From the NCBI GenBank assembly GCA_033064195.1, contig JARBJD010000009.1, forward strand, positions 1 to 64,000: DNA of 64,000 nucleotides, read 5' to 3'. Of the stretch, positions 41,894 through 52,648 are shown in pieces. Numbering within the stretch: position 1 is the first letter of the stretch; each line of letters starts with the position of its first letter. Position numbers and translations under genes: made by a program. A model generated the notes under the pieces. It was not told the origin of the DNA. It saw only the letters and a list, made by a program, of their open reading frames with translations, and ran no database searches. This DNA comes from Blattamonas nauphoetae. Taxonomy: Eukaryota > Preaxostyla > Oxymonadida.

Positions 41894-44800
41894 TCAGAAA
41901 GTGAAGATCTCAAATGCGTCATCCTTGAACATGTGTTCACTTTCTTCTTCTTTCTCTGCATCCTTCGCTGAAAGGAATGTGTCAAAATCGAGCCGAATCA
42001 TCAATCCTTTCTCTTTTAAGAGATGGGCAATATTCTGTAAGCTTGATATTCCCGATAGAATGTTGAACAGTGAACGATTTCTGGACGAGATGTCTGTTTT
42101 GGTTGACTGTCTATTTCTTTCGGTCTGTTCTTCAGATCTCAAAGTTTGTTTGTCTTCCTGCATGGCACTCCACACAATTCCAGCAATCAACCGTTTCACA
42201 CCCCCATTCTTTTGGATTCCTTGCATCAGAACCCTTCTCTGCATTGTCCAGTCTGATTCAGTGAGGCTGGTTGCGAGCCACAAGCTGGGCCACTCTGGAT
42301 GCGGATGAAGGGCGGGGAGGAGAAGGTTGATGTTCGATGAAAGAAGAGACGGGCGCGGTTGTGAGATCGAATGGTCTGAGTCGGCCTGCGAGAAGAAGAA
42401 GAGGCGTGCAAACACAAACAGGAAAGGCGTCTGTTGCGGCTTGCTGAGTTGACCAAGAAACCACTCTTCGACGATCTGTGTCGGAGAGCGGAGAATTGAC
42501 GTTCGTTGGAGGGAAGAAGGCCACGTGAAGAGAGACGGAGAGGAGAGAGAAGAGCTCGCAGGCGGGTTTGATGAGAAGTTCGATAAGAGCGAGAGGAAGA
42601 CAGGGTTGTTGGGAAACATGGTGGAACACTCAGTTGTGATTTCGCAAAAGAGAGTGAGGAGTCGCTGGTAGAAAGAAAAGGCCGAAAATGGCGAAGACGG
42701 GGAGGGATATGAGGAAGACCCACTTTTGTTGTTGAAAAGAAGGAACCGGAGGAGGGTGAGAGCGAAGAGAGAGCTGATCGAGTTCAGAGACTGCTCGGCG
42801 GATGAGAGGATGGAAAGGAGGGCGGAAGTGCGAGTTGCAGAGGAGGGGAGGGTTGGATAGACCCGAGTCGAGAAGACAGAAATGAACGAGTTTTGTGGAA
42901 CAACCAAAGAGAACAACGGATCAGTCGAGTTCGTCAGGACAATCTGATCCGGTGACACAGTCACCGAGAACCCTTCGGGAGGGCTTGTCAAGATTTGTGT
43001 TCTCGCATCCAACAGCGTCAGATCAACACCAGCATCCAGCAAGTCTATTCGAGTGAAGAAGGGAGGAAGAGACGACGAGGCAGAGTGAGTGAGATCATCA
43101 GTCAGTGAGGAGAGGAGGACCATGGCTGGGTTGGGGAGAAGTAGGCAGAGAGATGTCATCGCGTCTGGCGAGATCTCGAGAGGAGCACAGAGAAGAGAAT
43201 ATACGTGAGAGGCGAGAACGACTGGGAACAGAAAAGTGTTGACGGTGAAGGAGAAGAGAGCTGAGATCATGGAGAAGTGTGCTTCGAGAGGGAGAGTGGA
43301 TGGAAGGAGCGTCGAGTCTGTCATGAAGAGGACTGCCGCTGACACCAAAAGAGACGAGATCTGAGCAAACTGCGAAAGCAGAGTTTGTGGAACTTGTATT
43401 TTGCAGAGAATTTCAGAAAAAGATGGAGTAGGCTTTTCGGTTGGGTCGAGAACAGTTTCCCAAGACGATGCCTGGATCTTCTCGAAAAGCGGGAGAAGGG
43501 AGAGGAGAGAAAGGGAGACGATGCTGTCAGAGAGAACCAACGAACGGAAGAAGAGAGACGCCGGACGGAGTGTGAAGAGGGAGGAGGCCAGCAGAGGAGA
43601 ATCAGGCGGGATCAGCTGTGTCTTGCGGAGCAGCGAATCCAGAGTCTGCGGAAGCGATGCACTTTCAGAGACCAATTCCTGAACCAGCTGACCTTCCAGA
43701 ACCGAGTTGATTGCCGCAACGAACAGATTTTGCTGTTCAATTTTCGAAGATGGGAGAGGAACAGCGAATGTCTTCTGCTGTTGGAACGACGTTTGCGTTG
43801 AGAAGAGACGATGACGGCCAGCGGGAGTGGATGCAAAGAGAGAGTTGAGAAGACGAGATGCAGTTGTGAGGAGTGTCTGGGGAGCAGACAATGCAACAGA
43901 CGAAAGAAATGCGGACCAGACGAGGGGGGATGATTGGAGTGGTTGGAGAAGCGAAGGGATCATCTTCGAGAGTGGCGCGCCACTCCCAGGAGCTGTCGGG
44001 TTGAGAGAAGCGAGAGAGATCAGGTTGGAGTGGACGACTGCGCGAAGATCCTGACACTGCTCGAACGGCGAGAGAGCAGGATGAGAGAGAACATCTGAGA
44101 GATGAAGTAAAGTGTTCCAAAGTTGGGAGAAGATTGTTTGATTCAACTTGACAGTTGAAGGATCAGATGACAGAACAGAACATGCAGCTGCAGACGACGG
44201 GAACAGCACCGACGAACCGAAGTCTACCACGTCACTCAGCCGCATCCACTCCATCCACGAAGGGTGATACGTCGAAGAGCGGGTTGGCATGGAAGAAGTG
44301 GCAGGAAACATGAAAGCTTCCACGCGTGATGATTTCCTCAAATAGGAAGAAAGGTTCGAGTGGAACAGAGTGTGTTGTTGAATGTTTGGGAACAGCATTC
44401 TCGACAGTGACGACGAGAACGGAGTGGAGGTGAGTGACAAGAGGAGGAGAACGAGAGAGTGGATTGTGGATAGCAGCACTTCCATCCTGACCTTCATTCG
44501 ATCAGCGATGCCCTTCATTTTTGGGGTAATGTCGTCGAAGATGCCTTGTTTCCTCCGATTCACTCTTTTCTGGTATTCCTCCCTTTCCTCGTTTTCGTCG
44601 TCGGGCATCCCCGGAAGAGGATCAAACAGAGCTGGCATGACATCGTCGACGAGTGAGATGCGATCCATCTGACCCAGAATAGCGACTTCTTTCTCATCCA
44701 CCGACAGCTCGTAGAGATCGACTGGAAGATTCGAGGCCAACGATCGTCTTCCTTCCTCCGTAACCCACTTCAACAGGAGCGAATCGTCTTCGTCGTTGTC

Positions 44801-47104
44801 CTCACTCTCTGGAGGATGGAGTGGGGGGAGAGTGGCATAAAGAGATGGTTCAGGTGCCTCTTCCATTTGAGGAGATGTCGATGGGACAGCCGAAAAGAGA
44901 GACGGCGTCGGTGGTGTCGGAGGAGGAGGTTGAAGAGAATGGAGGAAGCTCGCTCGATTCGATTCTTCTTCACGAATCTCACTTCTCCAATCAACCCTGA
45001 GTTCATTCTCTCTTCCCCTGCTCTCATTTGATGCAACACCGTCAGACCAATCAATGATGTTCACCCATCCAGCCTTCCCGATTCCAAACCCTGCCTCTGC
45101 AAACAATCCCAATTTTGAGATCATTTTCTCAAATCTCCATTGTCCAACGGAATCTCCGTCTGTTCTTCCTCTGTTTCTGGTTGATGCTTCTTCTGAGGCC
45201 ATCTTCTGCCTTTCCATCCCTCTCAGCAACCAGAGACATCCTCCAATCAGCAGCTCCAGTTCCGATCTCAACAACACAAATCCACGCTCCGAATATCCTC
45301 CATTCATCTCCATCCGAATACCCAATCCAATCAGAACCATCTGAGTGTCCATCAGAAATCGCATCATCGACAAAAAATGGTCCAATGTTTGCGGAGCTCG
45401 CTTTTGGGTGGGTGCCTTCGACGATATCGTCAGAGGGATGAAGAAAGGCGTGTACAGCTTCGACGGCTTCAGCTCATTCACAAACCCAATCAACGAACAC
45501 ACCAGCTCTCGACCGGATTCCACGGAGAATACACTCAGCGTCGAGACCTGCACAGTCAGAAGGTGGCACAGAAGACCTTCCAAAAACAGTGTCTCTTCCG
45601 TTTCCGCTTCCGTCCATTCTGATCGTTCTGCGAGTTCTTCCATCCCGCGTTTCCACTCCTCCACCAAAAAGGACACCTCATTTTTTACATTTTTGTTCCT
45701 TCCCACTTCTGCTCCCTTCCGTTTCATTTCCTCCACACGTTCCAACCACAACGAGAGAGGTATTCCACTCACTCCAGCGTTCGCTTGCTTCGGCTTCTCA
45801 TCAGCATTGCCAGTGAGAGGAATAAGTGTGTTTGAATCGTCGGCCACCTTTGCAGCTCTTTCCTTCTCTTTCCTGATCAGAGCATCGAGTGCTTCTTCTG
45901 AATCGACCTCATCAATTTCATCAGTCTGCTTCACTTCTTCCACTGCAGTCTCTGCGTTGACAAGCATTTCTGGCTGGACGTCTTCTTCCAGGAGGCCCTT
46001 CGAGGTATGTTGTTCTTCTTCGTCAACCCACTTCCCCCATCCCTCCCTCATCTTCTCCTCACCAATCACAATATTCAGCGACCGACTGTACAAAGGACGC
46101 TCTGTTTTGTTGGTTTGCCCAAAAAGGAGATGGTCCAGGTTCCCTTCATGCACCACAAAGCAGTTCACTTGGATCTGTCCACTCGAGAACGCGTCATGGA
46201 TTTCGGAGATCCCCGTTCGTTCCCTCTTCTTCAGCGATCGGTCGTCCTCAAATCCAGAAACGTGAAGATTGTCTCCGAAAATCCCTTCTTTCCGAGTGAC
46301 TCCCCGAATCACTTGTTCTTTCATTTTCAAGGTTTGTTCTCTCCAGACTCCATCATCGTCCTCCACAAACGACACAAACTCCGATTTCTTCCCCATCCCA
46401 TCTTTCTTCACCCCAAATTCCAGCTCTCCAAATGCTTCGCCTGTGCTTCGACCAAAAAAATGCCGAAGACCCGATTGTCTGATACGAGCATCTTGCGAAA
46501 CAAAAATTTGCCCAAAATGTCGTTCCTGACTCATTTTAAATCGTTTGGCTTTTGTTGAGAGGAGAGAATTGATGTCAATATTCGGAATTGGGTCATTGAT
46601 GTCATCAGAATCGAATTCCAGTGACGAACTCGATGAATTGTGGTGTTTCTTATGTTTTCTACGCTTATTCTCACGTCTCGACCTTTTTGATCGTTTGTGC
46701 TCTCGATCACGATGCTTATGTTCTCTGGTTGAGTGTTGTCGTTTTTCTCGCTGAATTCGGGGTGATGGCTGTCGAAGAGCAGATTCATCTGATGAATCCG
46801 AAGAAATGAGTACAACTGAATCAAAGTTATCTATATTTTTCTCCTTTTCTCCTTTTTGCAGTCTTTGAGGGTGTTTCGTAAGATCATATGCTCGTGGAGA
46901 AATTCCTCGAGGCTGTGCAGATACATTAGTTCGTCCGTGGAAAGTAGCTGAATCATTTTGGACGGGTGGCGGTAACAACATAGCAGCACTCGTGTTGCTA
47001 TCGAAAGAAAATGTGAGGAGTTCATCGAGGGCTAAGGAACAGAAAAAGGAAAATATAAAGAGAAAGAGAGATATACAAAGAGCAGGTTGATTCGGAACAG
47101 TCAT
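41894..47104 (-). CDS. NRDE2-like large nuclear protein
   Basis: A frame of 1736 codons, of which 47032-47076 is best read as a 45-nt intron (GTATAT..TCCTTAG); the protein then begins MTVPNQPALSLDELLTFSF. An SR/Lys-rich nuclear N-terminus (SSDSSDESALRQ ... KRSKRSRRENKRRKHKKHH) precedes a conserved-looking block with FVVHEGNLDHLLFG and a repeat-type helical body with IPLSLWLERVEEMKRK. The order Ser/Asp stretch, basic arm, D/E.NL.FG block and helical HAT-like repeats resembles NRDE2, a partner of MTR4 in nuclear exosome control. Much of the C-terminal 900 residues is Ser/Leu-rich and unrecognised, so the name is tentative. Confidence 0.5.
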   Translation of the reverse strand: MTVPNQPALCISLFLFIFSFFCSLALDELLTFSFDSNTSAAMLLPPPVQNDSATFHGRTNVSAQPRGISPRAYDLTKHPQRLQKGEKEKNIDNFDSVVLISSDSSDESALRQPSPRIQREKRQHSTREHKHRDREHKRSKRSRRENKRRKHKKHHNSSSSSLEFDSDDINDPIPNIDINSLLSTKAKRFKMSQERHFGQIFVSQDARIRQSGLRHFFGRSTGEAFGELEFGVKKDGMGKKSEFVSFVEDDDGVWREQTLKMKEQVIRGVTRKEGIFGDNLHVSGFEDDRSLKKRERTGISEIHDAFSSGQIQVNCFVVHEGNLDHLLFGQTNKTERPLYSRSLNIVIGEEKMREGWGKWVDEEEQHTSKGLLEEDVQPEMLVNAETAVEEVKQTDEIDEVDSEEALDALIRKEKERAAKVADDSNTLIPLTGNADEKPKQANAGVSGIPLSLWLERVEEMKRKGAEVGRNKNVKNEVSFLVEEWKRGMEELAERSEWTEAETEETLFLEGLLCHLLTVQVSTLSVFSVESGRELVCSLIGFVNELKPSKLYTPFFIPLTISSKAPTQKRAPQTLDHFLSMMRFLMDTQMVLIGLGIRMEMNGGYSERGFVLLRSELELLIGGCLWLLRGMERQKMASEEASTRNRGRTDGDSVGQWRFEKMISKLGLFAEAGFGIGKAGWVNIIDWSDGVASNESRGRENELRVDWRSEIREEESNRASFLHSLQPPPPTPPTPSLFSAVPSTSPQMEEAPEPSLYATLPPLHPPESEDNDEDDSLLLKWVTEEGRRSLASNLPVDLYELSVDEKEVAILGQMDRISLVDDVMPALFDPLPGMPDDENEEREEYQKRVNRRKQGIFDDITPKMKGIADRMKVRMEVLLSTIHSLVLLLLSLTSTPFSSSLSRMLFPNIQQHTLFHSNLSSYLRKSSRVEAFMFPATSSMPTRSSTYHPSWMEWMRLSDVVDFGSSVLFPSSAAACSVLSSDPSTVKLNQTIFSQLWNTLLHLSDVLSHPALSPFEQCQDLRAVVHSNLISLASLNPTAPGSGAPLSKMIPSLLQPLQSSPLVWSAFLSSVALSAPQTLLTTASRLLNSLFASTPAGRHRLFSTQTSFQQQKTFAVPLPSSKIEQQNLFVAAINSVLEGQLVQELVSESASLPQTLDSLLRKTQLIPPDSPLLASSLFTLRPASLFFRSLVLSDSIVSLSLLSLLPLFEKIQASSWETVLDPTEKPTPSFSEILCKIQVPQTLLSQFAQISSLLVSAAVLFMTDSTLLPSTLPLEAHFSMISALFSFTVNTFLFPVVLASHVYSLLCAPLEISPDAMTSLCLLLPNPAMVLLSSLTDDLTHSASSSLPPFFTRIDLLDAGVDLTLLDARTQILTSPPEGFSVTVSPDQIVLTNSTDPLFSLVVPQNSFISVFSTRVYPTLPSSATRTSALLSILSSAEQSLNSISSLFALTLLRFLLFNNKSGSSSYPSPSSPFSAFSFYQRLLTLFCEITTECSTMFPNNPVFLSLLSNFSSNPPASSSLSSPSLFTWPSSLQRTSILRSPTQIVEEWFLGQLSKPQQTPFLFVFARLFFFSQADSDHSISQPRPSLLSSNINLLLPALHPHPEWPSLWLATSLTESDWTMQRRVLMQGIQKNGGVKRLIAGIVWSAMQEDKQTLRSEEQTERNRQSTKTDISSRNRSLFNILSGISSLQNIAHLLKEKGLMIRLDFDTFLSAKDAEKEEESEHMFKDDAFEIFTF

Positions 47105-47597
47105 TCCAAGTGCTTAAACAGAATACAATTCCGAATAAGAAATACAAGTAGATCGGCCCTTGAAGATACACGAAATGTGATGACTCCTCCAATTGAATGC
47201 AATTCAAAAATCAATCATATCATTCCGGTTATTCTGGTCCCAGACAATCAGTCTCCATGTTCAAACGTCCAAATTTCATCTTCAGTTGATCACAACGAAG
47301 ACACATTCAAAATTGGAGTTAATACAACTCAAAATCACTCTAAAATGATGGAATCTCCTAAAATCTCGGTATACTCCAGAATTACAACCCTTATACCCAG
47401 ATTGTCTGAGTACCTATTAAATTATTGAGGGGTGTTGTGATGAAGAGAAAAGAGTGTTGTTTCGGATTCAGTACAAGAAATTACGACCACGACTGGTGTA
47501 GGCTTGTCTTACAAAAAGAGAATAATGCTGAAAATAACATTTCTACTCCGCCTGAAACAAGGAGGTTCTCGATCGGCCCGTCATCTTCAAAAAAACA
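47105..47597. other. intergenic between divergent genes
   Basis: About 0.5 kb separates the NRDE2-like and ELP2 start codons. A plus-strand frame of 83 codons from an ATG near 47180 (MTPPIECNSKINHIIPVIL) has no recognised motif and may be chance. Confidence 0.35.
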
Positions 47598-50500
47598 ATG
47601 TCTCTTATCAATTCGTCAACATTGAACCTTAATATTGAGGATATCCGTTCAGGATGTAACAAATTTCCTGGATCTGTGTGTTGGGGAACAAATTCGCTTG
47701 TTCTCTATGGTTCTCATTCATCAGTCGCTGTCTACCGTCCATCACTCGCCAAACTCATTTCACTTCTCTCTGGACATACTGATTCGGTCACATGTGTTCG
47801 ATGGATCCATAATCTCCAGAATGGATTTAATAATAGATATTTTACACCAGAACTCGAGTTCATCTCAGGATCAGCTGATTCGACAATGATTCTTTGGCGT
47901 ATCACTAACAACCAAAGCAATCCTTTTGAAATTGTTCAAGTCCTCCGTGGTCACTCTGGAGCAATCCAGTCACTCGAAATCGGTATGTACCTATTCAGAA
48001 TTGCACCATTGTCTTCTTTGATTCCATATTTCTTCCATTTCTTCTTATTTTTCGTCATTACAACTGACATTCTTCTGTATTTTCCATTCTGAAGTTTCCA
48101 TGCCTAATGGAGCGAACTTTCTTGTCTCAACATCCTCGGACCACTCTCTCATGATCTGGTTCCGAGCTTCCCCGACGCAACCATTCCAGATTTTTCAATC
48201 AATAAGCTTCGCCCCATCATTCCCTATGTCTATTGCCCTCTTTTCCTATTCCTCTCTCGATCTTGGCGTCCTTCTTGCCGTTGGGTGTGTCGACTCCTCG
48301 ATCCGTCTCTATCATTCAAAATTCACAAAGAATTCGTTCCAACCATTTTTGCTTTCCACTTCACTGGTCGGCCATCGAGATTGGGTGAGTTCTATTTCCT
48401 TTGCAAGCTGCGAAGGCGACCTCGAAACAGGCACCGCTCCCGACCGACTCATGACCGATTACGTGTATCTTGCATCAGCCTCCCAAGACAACACTGCGCG
48501 TCTCTGGCGAGTTGGACACTCTTTCATTTCTTCCCTCTCATCGACAGTCTCAGCCACGCTCGGTCTCAACCCGCACTCTCCGGAGGGCGAGACAGTCGAC
48601 GAAAGTGCAAGTTTTGTGGGCATTCACGAAGCCACCCTCACTGGACACACATCCAAAGTGACTGCCATAGTCTGGGCACCCCCACGTCGGACAGAAAAGG
48701 CGGGACACCCAACCCTCGTCCAGCCGTCCCTGCTGGTCACCTCGAGCATGGACTCCCTTGTCATGGTGTGGCGGCCAGAAGGCGAAGGAGCTCTGTGGAT
48801 GAACGAGGTGTGCCTCGGACAGATCACAGAGAACACCCTCGGCTTCACTGGCGTCGTGCTCGGCGAGACAGGAAAAGCGATTCTGGGGCATCGATACAAC
48901 GGCGCGTTGGAGTTGTGGGGGAAGGAGGGCCTCTTCGACGGCGAGCGGGGGGAGGAGGGGAGGGACGCGATGGGATGGCAGAGCTACCCCACCGTCACCG
49001 GCGCGTCTGCACCCATCACGTCACTGTCGAGCATCAGTGCATTCCCCGCCGTTCTCTCGTCGTCATTGCTCAGCTCGACAGTTTCAGTTTATGCACCACG
49101 CCACTTCAACTCGCCTGTCCCGCACATCTCGTTCTTTGAGATTGCTCGACCGCTTGTGCATGGACACAAAGTGGTTGGAGTGTGCGTGGCTGACGAGGGC
49201 GACATGGAAGAGAAGGAGGAAGAAGAGCCGCAAGTTGGAACAGGGCCGCCCGTCAAGAAAGGAAGGAAGCTCAAACGGTCTCGCCTCCCGCTGTCAATCG
49301 CAGTCGCGTCCGAAGAGAAGCCTCTGCGCGTGTTGGAAGCGACACAGGACTTCTTCAAAATGTACCACTCTGCAACAGCGAGCCCCTTCCATCACAACAC
49401 GTGCCCACACTCGCACCCTCTCCCAGCTCCTTCTCCCTCACTCACCAACCCTCCCCTCAGCATCTGCCCCACACTCATGTCCCTCTCCTCGGCTGCCCGT
49501 GCTGAGGCATCCACGCAACGACTCTCAAACATCCCAATCTTCGACGGTGGACGAGATGACCAGGACGACGAGGGTGGATTGGACGCGAAGACAAAGGCAG
49601 CACTGGACGTGATTGGGTTTGCCGATGACGAGGACGGAGCAAAAGAGAAGGGAAAGAAGAAAGCCAAGACGGATGCACCAGTTGAGAAGAAGGTGATGAG
49701 GAAGGGTTTGAAGGCGAGCGAGAAGAAGAAGATGCGAGCGGAGGAGCGAGAGCGAGATGAAGTCGACGACCATTCAGCGAGCGACAACGATGTGCACGAC
49801 GAAGACGAACACGACGTGGTTGTCCAGCTTGTCAACGCTCAGCCTCTCTCTCTGCCTCTCATGCACCAGCAGCAGCTCAAAGCGGAAGAAGAGGCCGCCA
49901 AACTGAACGAGGAAGACTGCACTGTCCCCACACACCCCCCATCCATCATCCCCGTCGAGCCGATGTTACGATCACACACACTCTGGCCAGAACAGAACCA
50001 GCTCTTCGGACACCCAACAGAAGCAAACTGCATCACATCCACCCGTCGCTACACCCCGCTCGTGGAGTGGAGGAAGACAGAACAAAAGCGAGCTGAGGAA
50101 GAACGGAAGAAGGCCGACAACAACGACACCAACCAAGTCTTCCCCACTCCTCACTTGATCGTCTCTGGAGCCATCTCCACCTGCTCGAAAGGCGGGGTTG
50201 TGTCCATCTGGGCTGCACTCACTTCCAAGCGGGGCACCTCCAGCGCAAAGAAATGGTATCGCGTGTTCTGCGGGCGAGTGCACGACGAGACGGTCTGTTC
50301 TGTCTGCGTGAGCGATTGGATGTTCGAGAAGAAGCCGAAGGCAGTGACAGATCAGAATGAGGAAGCAAATTCAACAGACACGGCTGCACCTTTCATTTGG
50401 GTCGTGTCCACATCCGAAGACGGGACGATCGCATTTCTGCTTTTCTCCTTCACTTCCGACAGCACAGTCCAACCATCTTCTTTCGCCTCCCTCTCCTCCT

Positions 50501-51282
50501 TCGCTCCTCTCTCGTCCACCGCATCCATGTCCACTCTCACTGCCGCCGGTCTATGCATCCCCACCCTCCACTCGATGTGGATGTGCGACTACACACACGC
50601 CAGCCATTTCGAACCGTCCGTCCCAACCGCCCCGACAACTGCACCCGAAGCATCTCGCAGACTCGACATGCCGTCACTCAAAGAAAAGAAGGAGGTCACG
50701 TCAGCCGTGTTTGTGACGGTGAAACGAAAGAATCGAGCAGAAGAGGCAGGAGTGTGTGTCTGCGGCTGTGCCGACGGGAATCTTGTCGTGTTTCAATGCG
50801 GCGTCGAACTTGATCTCTCGTCTCCGACAATCCCGTGCCCCATTTCTCACATCCTGACAGTCAAATTTTGCGAAGATGAATTGAATGTCGCCGCAGGCGT
50901 GACTGCCCTTCAGACACTGAAAGTGGACGATGAGCACTCTCTGCTCGCTGTCGGTCGAGCGAATGGCGCAATCGAGCTCTTCTCGATCTCAGCGGATGAT
51001 TACCCCATCATCATGAAACATGTTCTCCGCCCTGCTTCGAACGCTCACTCGCTGCTCCCTCCGTCTCTTCTGCTGGAGACATCGCAGTCATCCTCAGTGA
51101 GCACCGTCTCGTCTCACACACTTCCCACTTGCTCAGTGACATCACTGGCCTTCCTAGACTTGCACACGGAGTGCCGATGCCCCGATCGAGAGTGTGTTCA
51201 TATTGAGAGAGAAAAAGACATTTTTATTGCAGCAGGGTCATCAGATTACTCGATTCGCTTTTATTCGTTGACTGGAGTTTGA
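47598..51282 (+). CDS. ELP2: Elongator complex protein 2 (WD40 repeats)
   Basis: Two exons joined across a 112-nt intron (47983-48094, GTATGT..CTGAAG), giving about 1190 residues. WD40 blades are plain: LLSGHTDSVTCVRW, EFISGSADSTMILWR, FLVSTSSDHSLMIWF, LVGHRDWVSSISF, LASASQDNTARLWRV. The ELP2-specific stretch MVWRPEGEGALWMNEVCLGQ ... NTLGFTGVVL ... GALELW separates it from other WD40 proteins. ELP2 is a scaffold of Elongator, which modifies wobble uridines in tRNA. Compared with the usual length of about 800 residues it is enlarged by an acidic, Lys-rich disordered insert (about residues 500-640) between the two propellers. It starts at the first ATG in frame. Confidence 0.85.
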
Positions 51283-51485
51283 GGATAATAGAGCGGAAAC
51301 TCGATTGAACCATTTTTTGTCGAAATTCGCAAAAGTGAAAATGGTGATTGAATTTTGAGAATGGGTGAGTAAAAAGCAAACAGAAGTCGGTAAAAGAAGT
51401 GTCTCGATTTCCGGAAACAATAAATATAACATTTAATGCAAAATAAACGATTAGGGTGGAAAGAACGGAATACATCCAAAACGCC

Positions 51486-52442
51486 TCAGTTCTTGTCCCC
51501 TGCATTCAATCCACTGAATGCCTTCAATCGACTTGTCACAACACGCTCAGTTGGCGTCGGCAGAAGAATATTGTCCAACGATTCACATTCATAATGGGTG
51601 AACCAGCACGCTGGATAATGCGAGCAGTGTGTTCCGTGCTCAACGTGATGGCAGAGACGAGTCTTGCATCGGAACCACTTGAACAGCTGCTCTTGAGGCA
51701 CTGGCAGCCGCAACTGCTTCACAGAAAGAATGTATGACGGGATGCTGTTGATCTCGCCTTTCGACTCTCGCCCATGAGACAGGAGAAGCGAGCAGAATCG
51801 TTCATCTTCGTTCAATTCCTCACTCCCTCGTTTCCGAAGAAGAGTGTCAAGCGAGATAAAGACACGCGGGTACAGAGTGATTGCAATCAGACTGATCAGC
51901 TTCTGAAGAGGCTCCAGATCGACATTCAGCGTTTCAACGTCGTCTTTGTCAATTTCATCAAAGGGGGATCCACGAACGTCTCCCCATCCGTGATCCAACG
52001 GAATCTTGTTCAAAGATACATCCCCAAAGTATGGCTGATGATTCGGTCCAAGAGAAGGCGTCAACGTCGATGTAGAATTCGCATGATTCAGCCAGGCATG
52101 GTCATGATGCTTCACCCCCAACGATTGTGAAGGCGGGTCAGGGAATCCGTCAGACAAATTGGAGTCAATATTAAACGATGGGCAACCATGTCCGAGATAA
52201 TTTTGACTGATCGATGATTTGGATGGATTCTTCTCAAAATAATGAATATCCGTATCTGTCTCGTTCGAAATCGATGGATTCATCGGAAATTCTTCATTTT
52301 CTTGACTTTCAGGTGACGTGCTGCGTGACTCAATCGTGTTGGGATGAGTCAAATAGTCTTCATTCCAAGAACCAGGTGGCGAAAATAAATGTGAAATAGG
52401 TTGAAACATCAGTGTTGGATGATCACGGTGAACAGTTTCCAT
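51486..52442 (-). CDS. CCCH zinc-finger protein
   Basis: About 318 residues from METVHRDHPTLMFQ. The first 170 residues are Ser/Asn/Pro-rich and disordered. Near the C-terminus is one CCCH finger of C-x8-C-x5-C-x3-H spacing: FRCKTRLC, then HVEHGTHC, then SHYPACWFTH. The preceding K-T-R is like the RYKTELC lead-in of TTP/ZFP36 and plant TZF proteins. Such fingers usually bind AU-rich or other single-stranded RNA. A Leu-rich middle part (LISLIAITLYPRVFISLDTLL) precedes it. No introns are needed. The single rather than tandem finger leaves target and role open. Confidence 0.7.
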   Translation of the reverse strand: METVHRDHPTLMFQPISHLFSPPGSWNEDYLTHPNTIESRSTSPESQENEEFPMNPSISNETDTDIHYFEKNPSKSSISQNYLGHGCPSFNIDSNLSDGFPDPPSQSLGVKHHDHAWLNHANSTSTLTPSLGPNHQPYFGDVSLNKIPLDHGWGDVRGSPFDEIDKDDVETLNVDLEPLQKLISLIAITLYPRVFISLDTLLRKRGSEELNEDERFCSLLLSHGRESKGEINSIPSYILSVKQLRLPVPQEQLFKWFRCKTRLCHHVEHGTHCSHYPACWFTHYECESLDNILLPTPTERVVTSRLKAFSGLNAGDKN

Positions 52443-52648
52443 AGATAACAACGAACTGTCGTTGAACCCTGATTTTCAATAAAAACGATCTGACCCGTGA
52501 AATGCACTGGGTTTTCTCATTCTGTTGAACCATGTATCCTGTCAATCATAATCATTCAAATGACAGGACAAATTGGGGACAATTGAGTGAACTGAGAGTC
52601 GGGTGTAGATCAAACCACAAAGCATAGTATCTCCCTTATTTCTCGAAA

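Noticed and set aside
42226-46558. Plus-strand frames of up to 306 codons opposite the NRDE2-like gene
   Set aside because: Ser/Arg-rich shadows of the minus-strand frame, without recognisable domains.
47497-47515. TAGGCTTGTCTTAC resembling the end of the first hAT-like element
   Set aside because: Only about 10 bases match, there is no partner inverted repeat nearby and no duplication.
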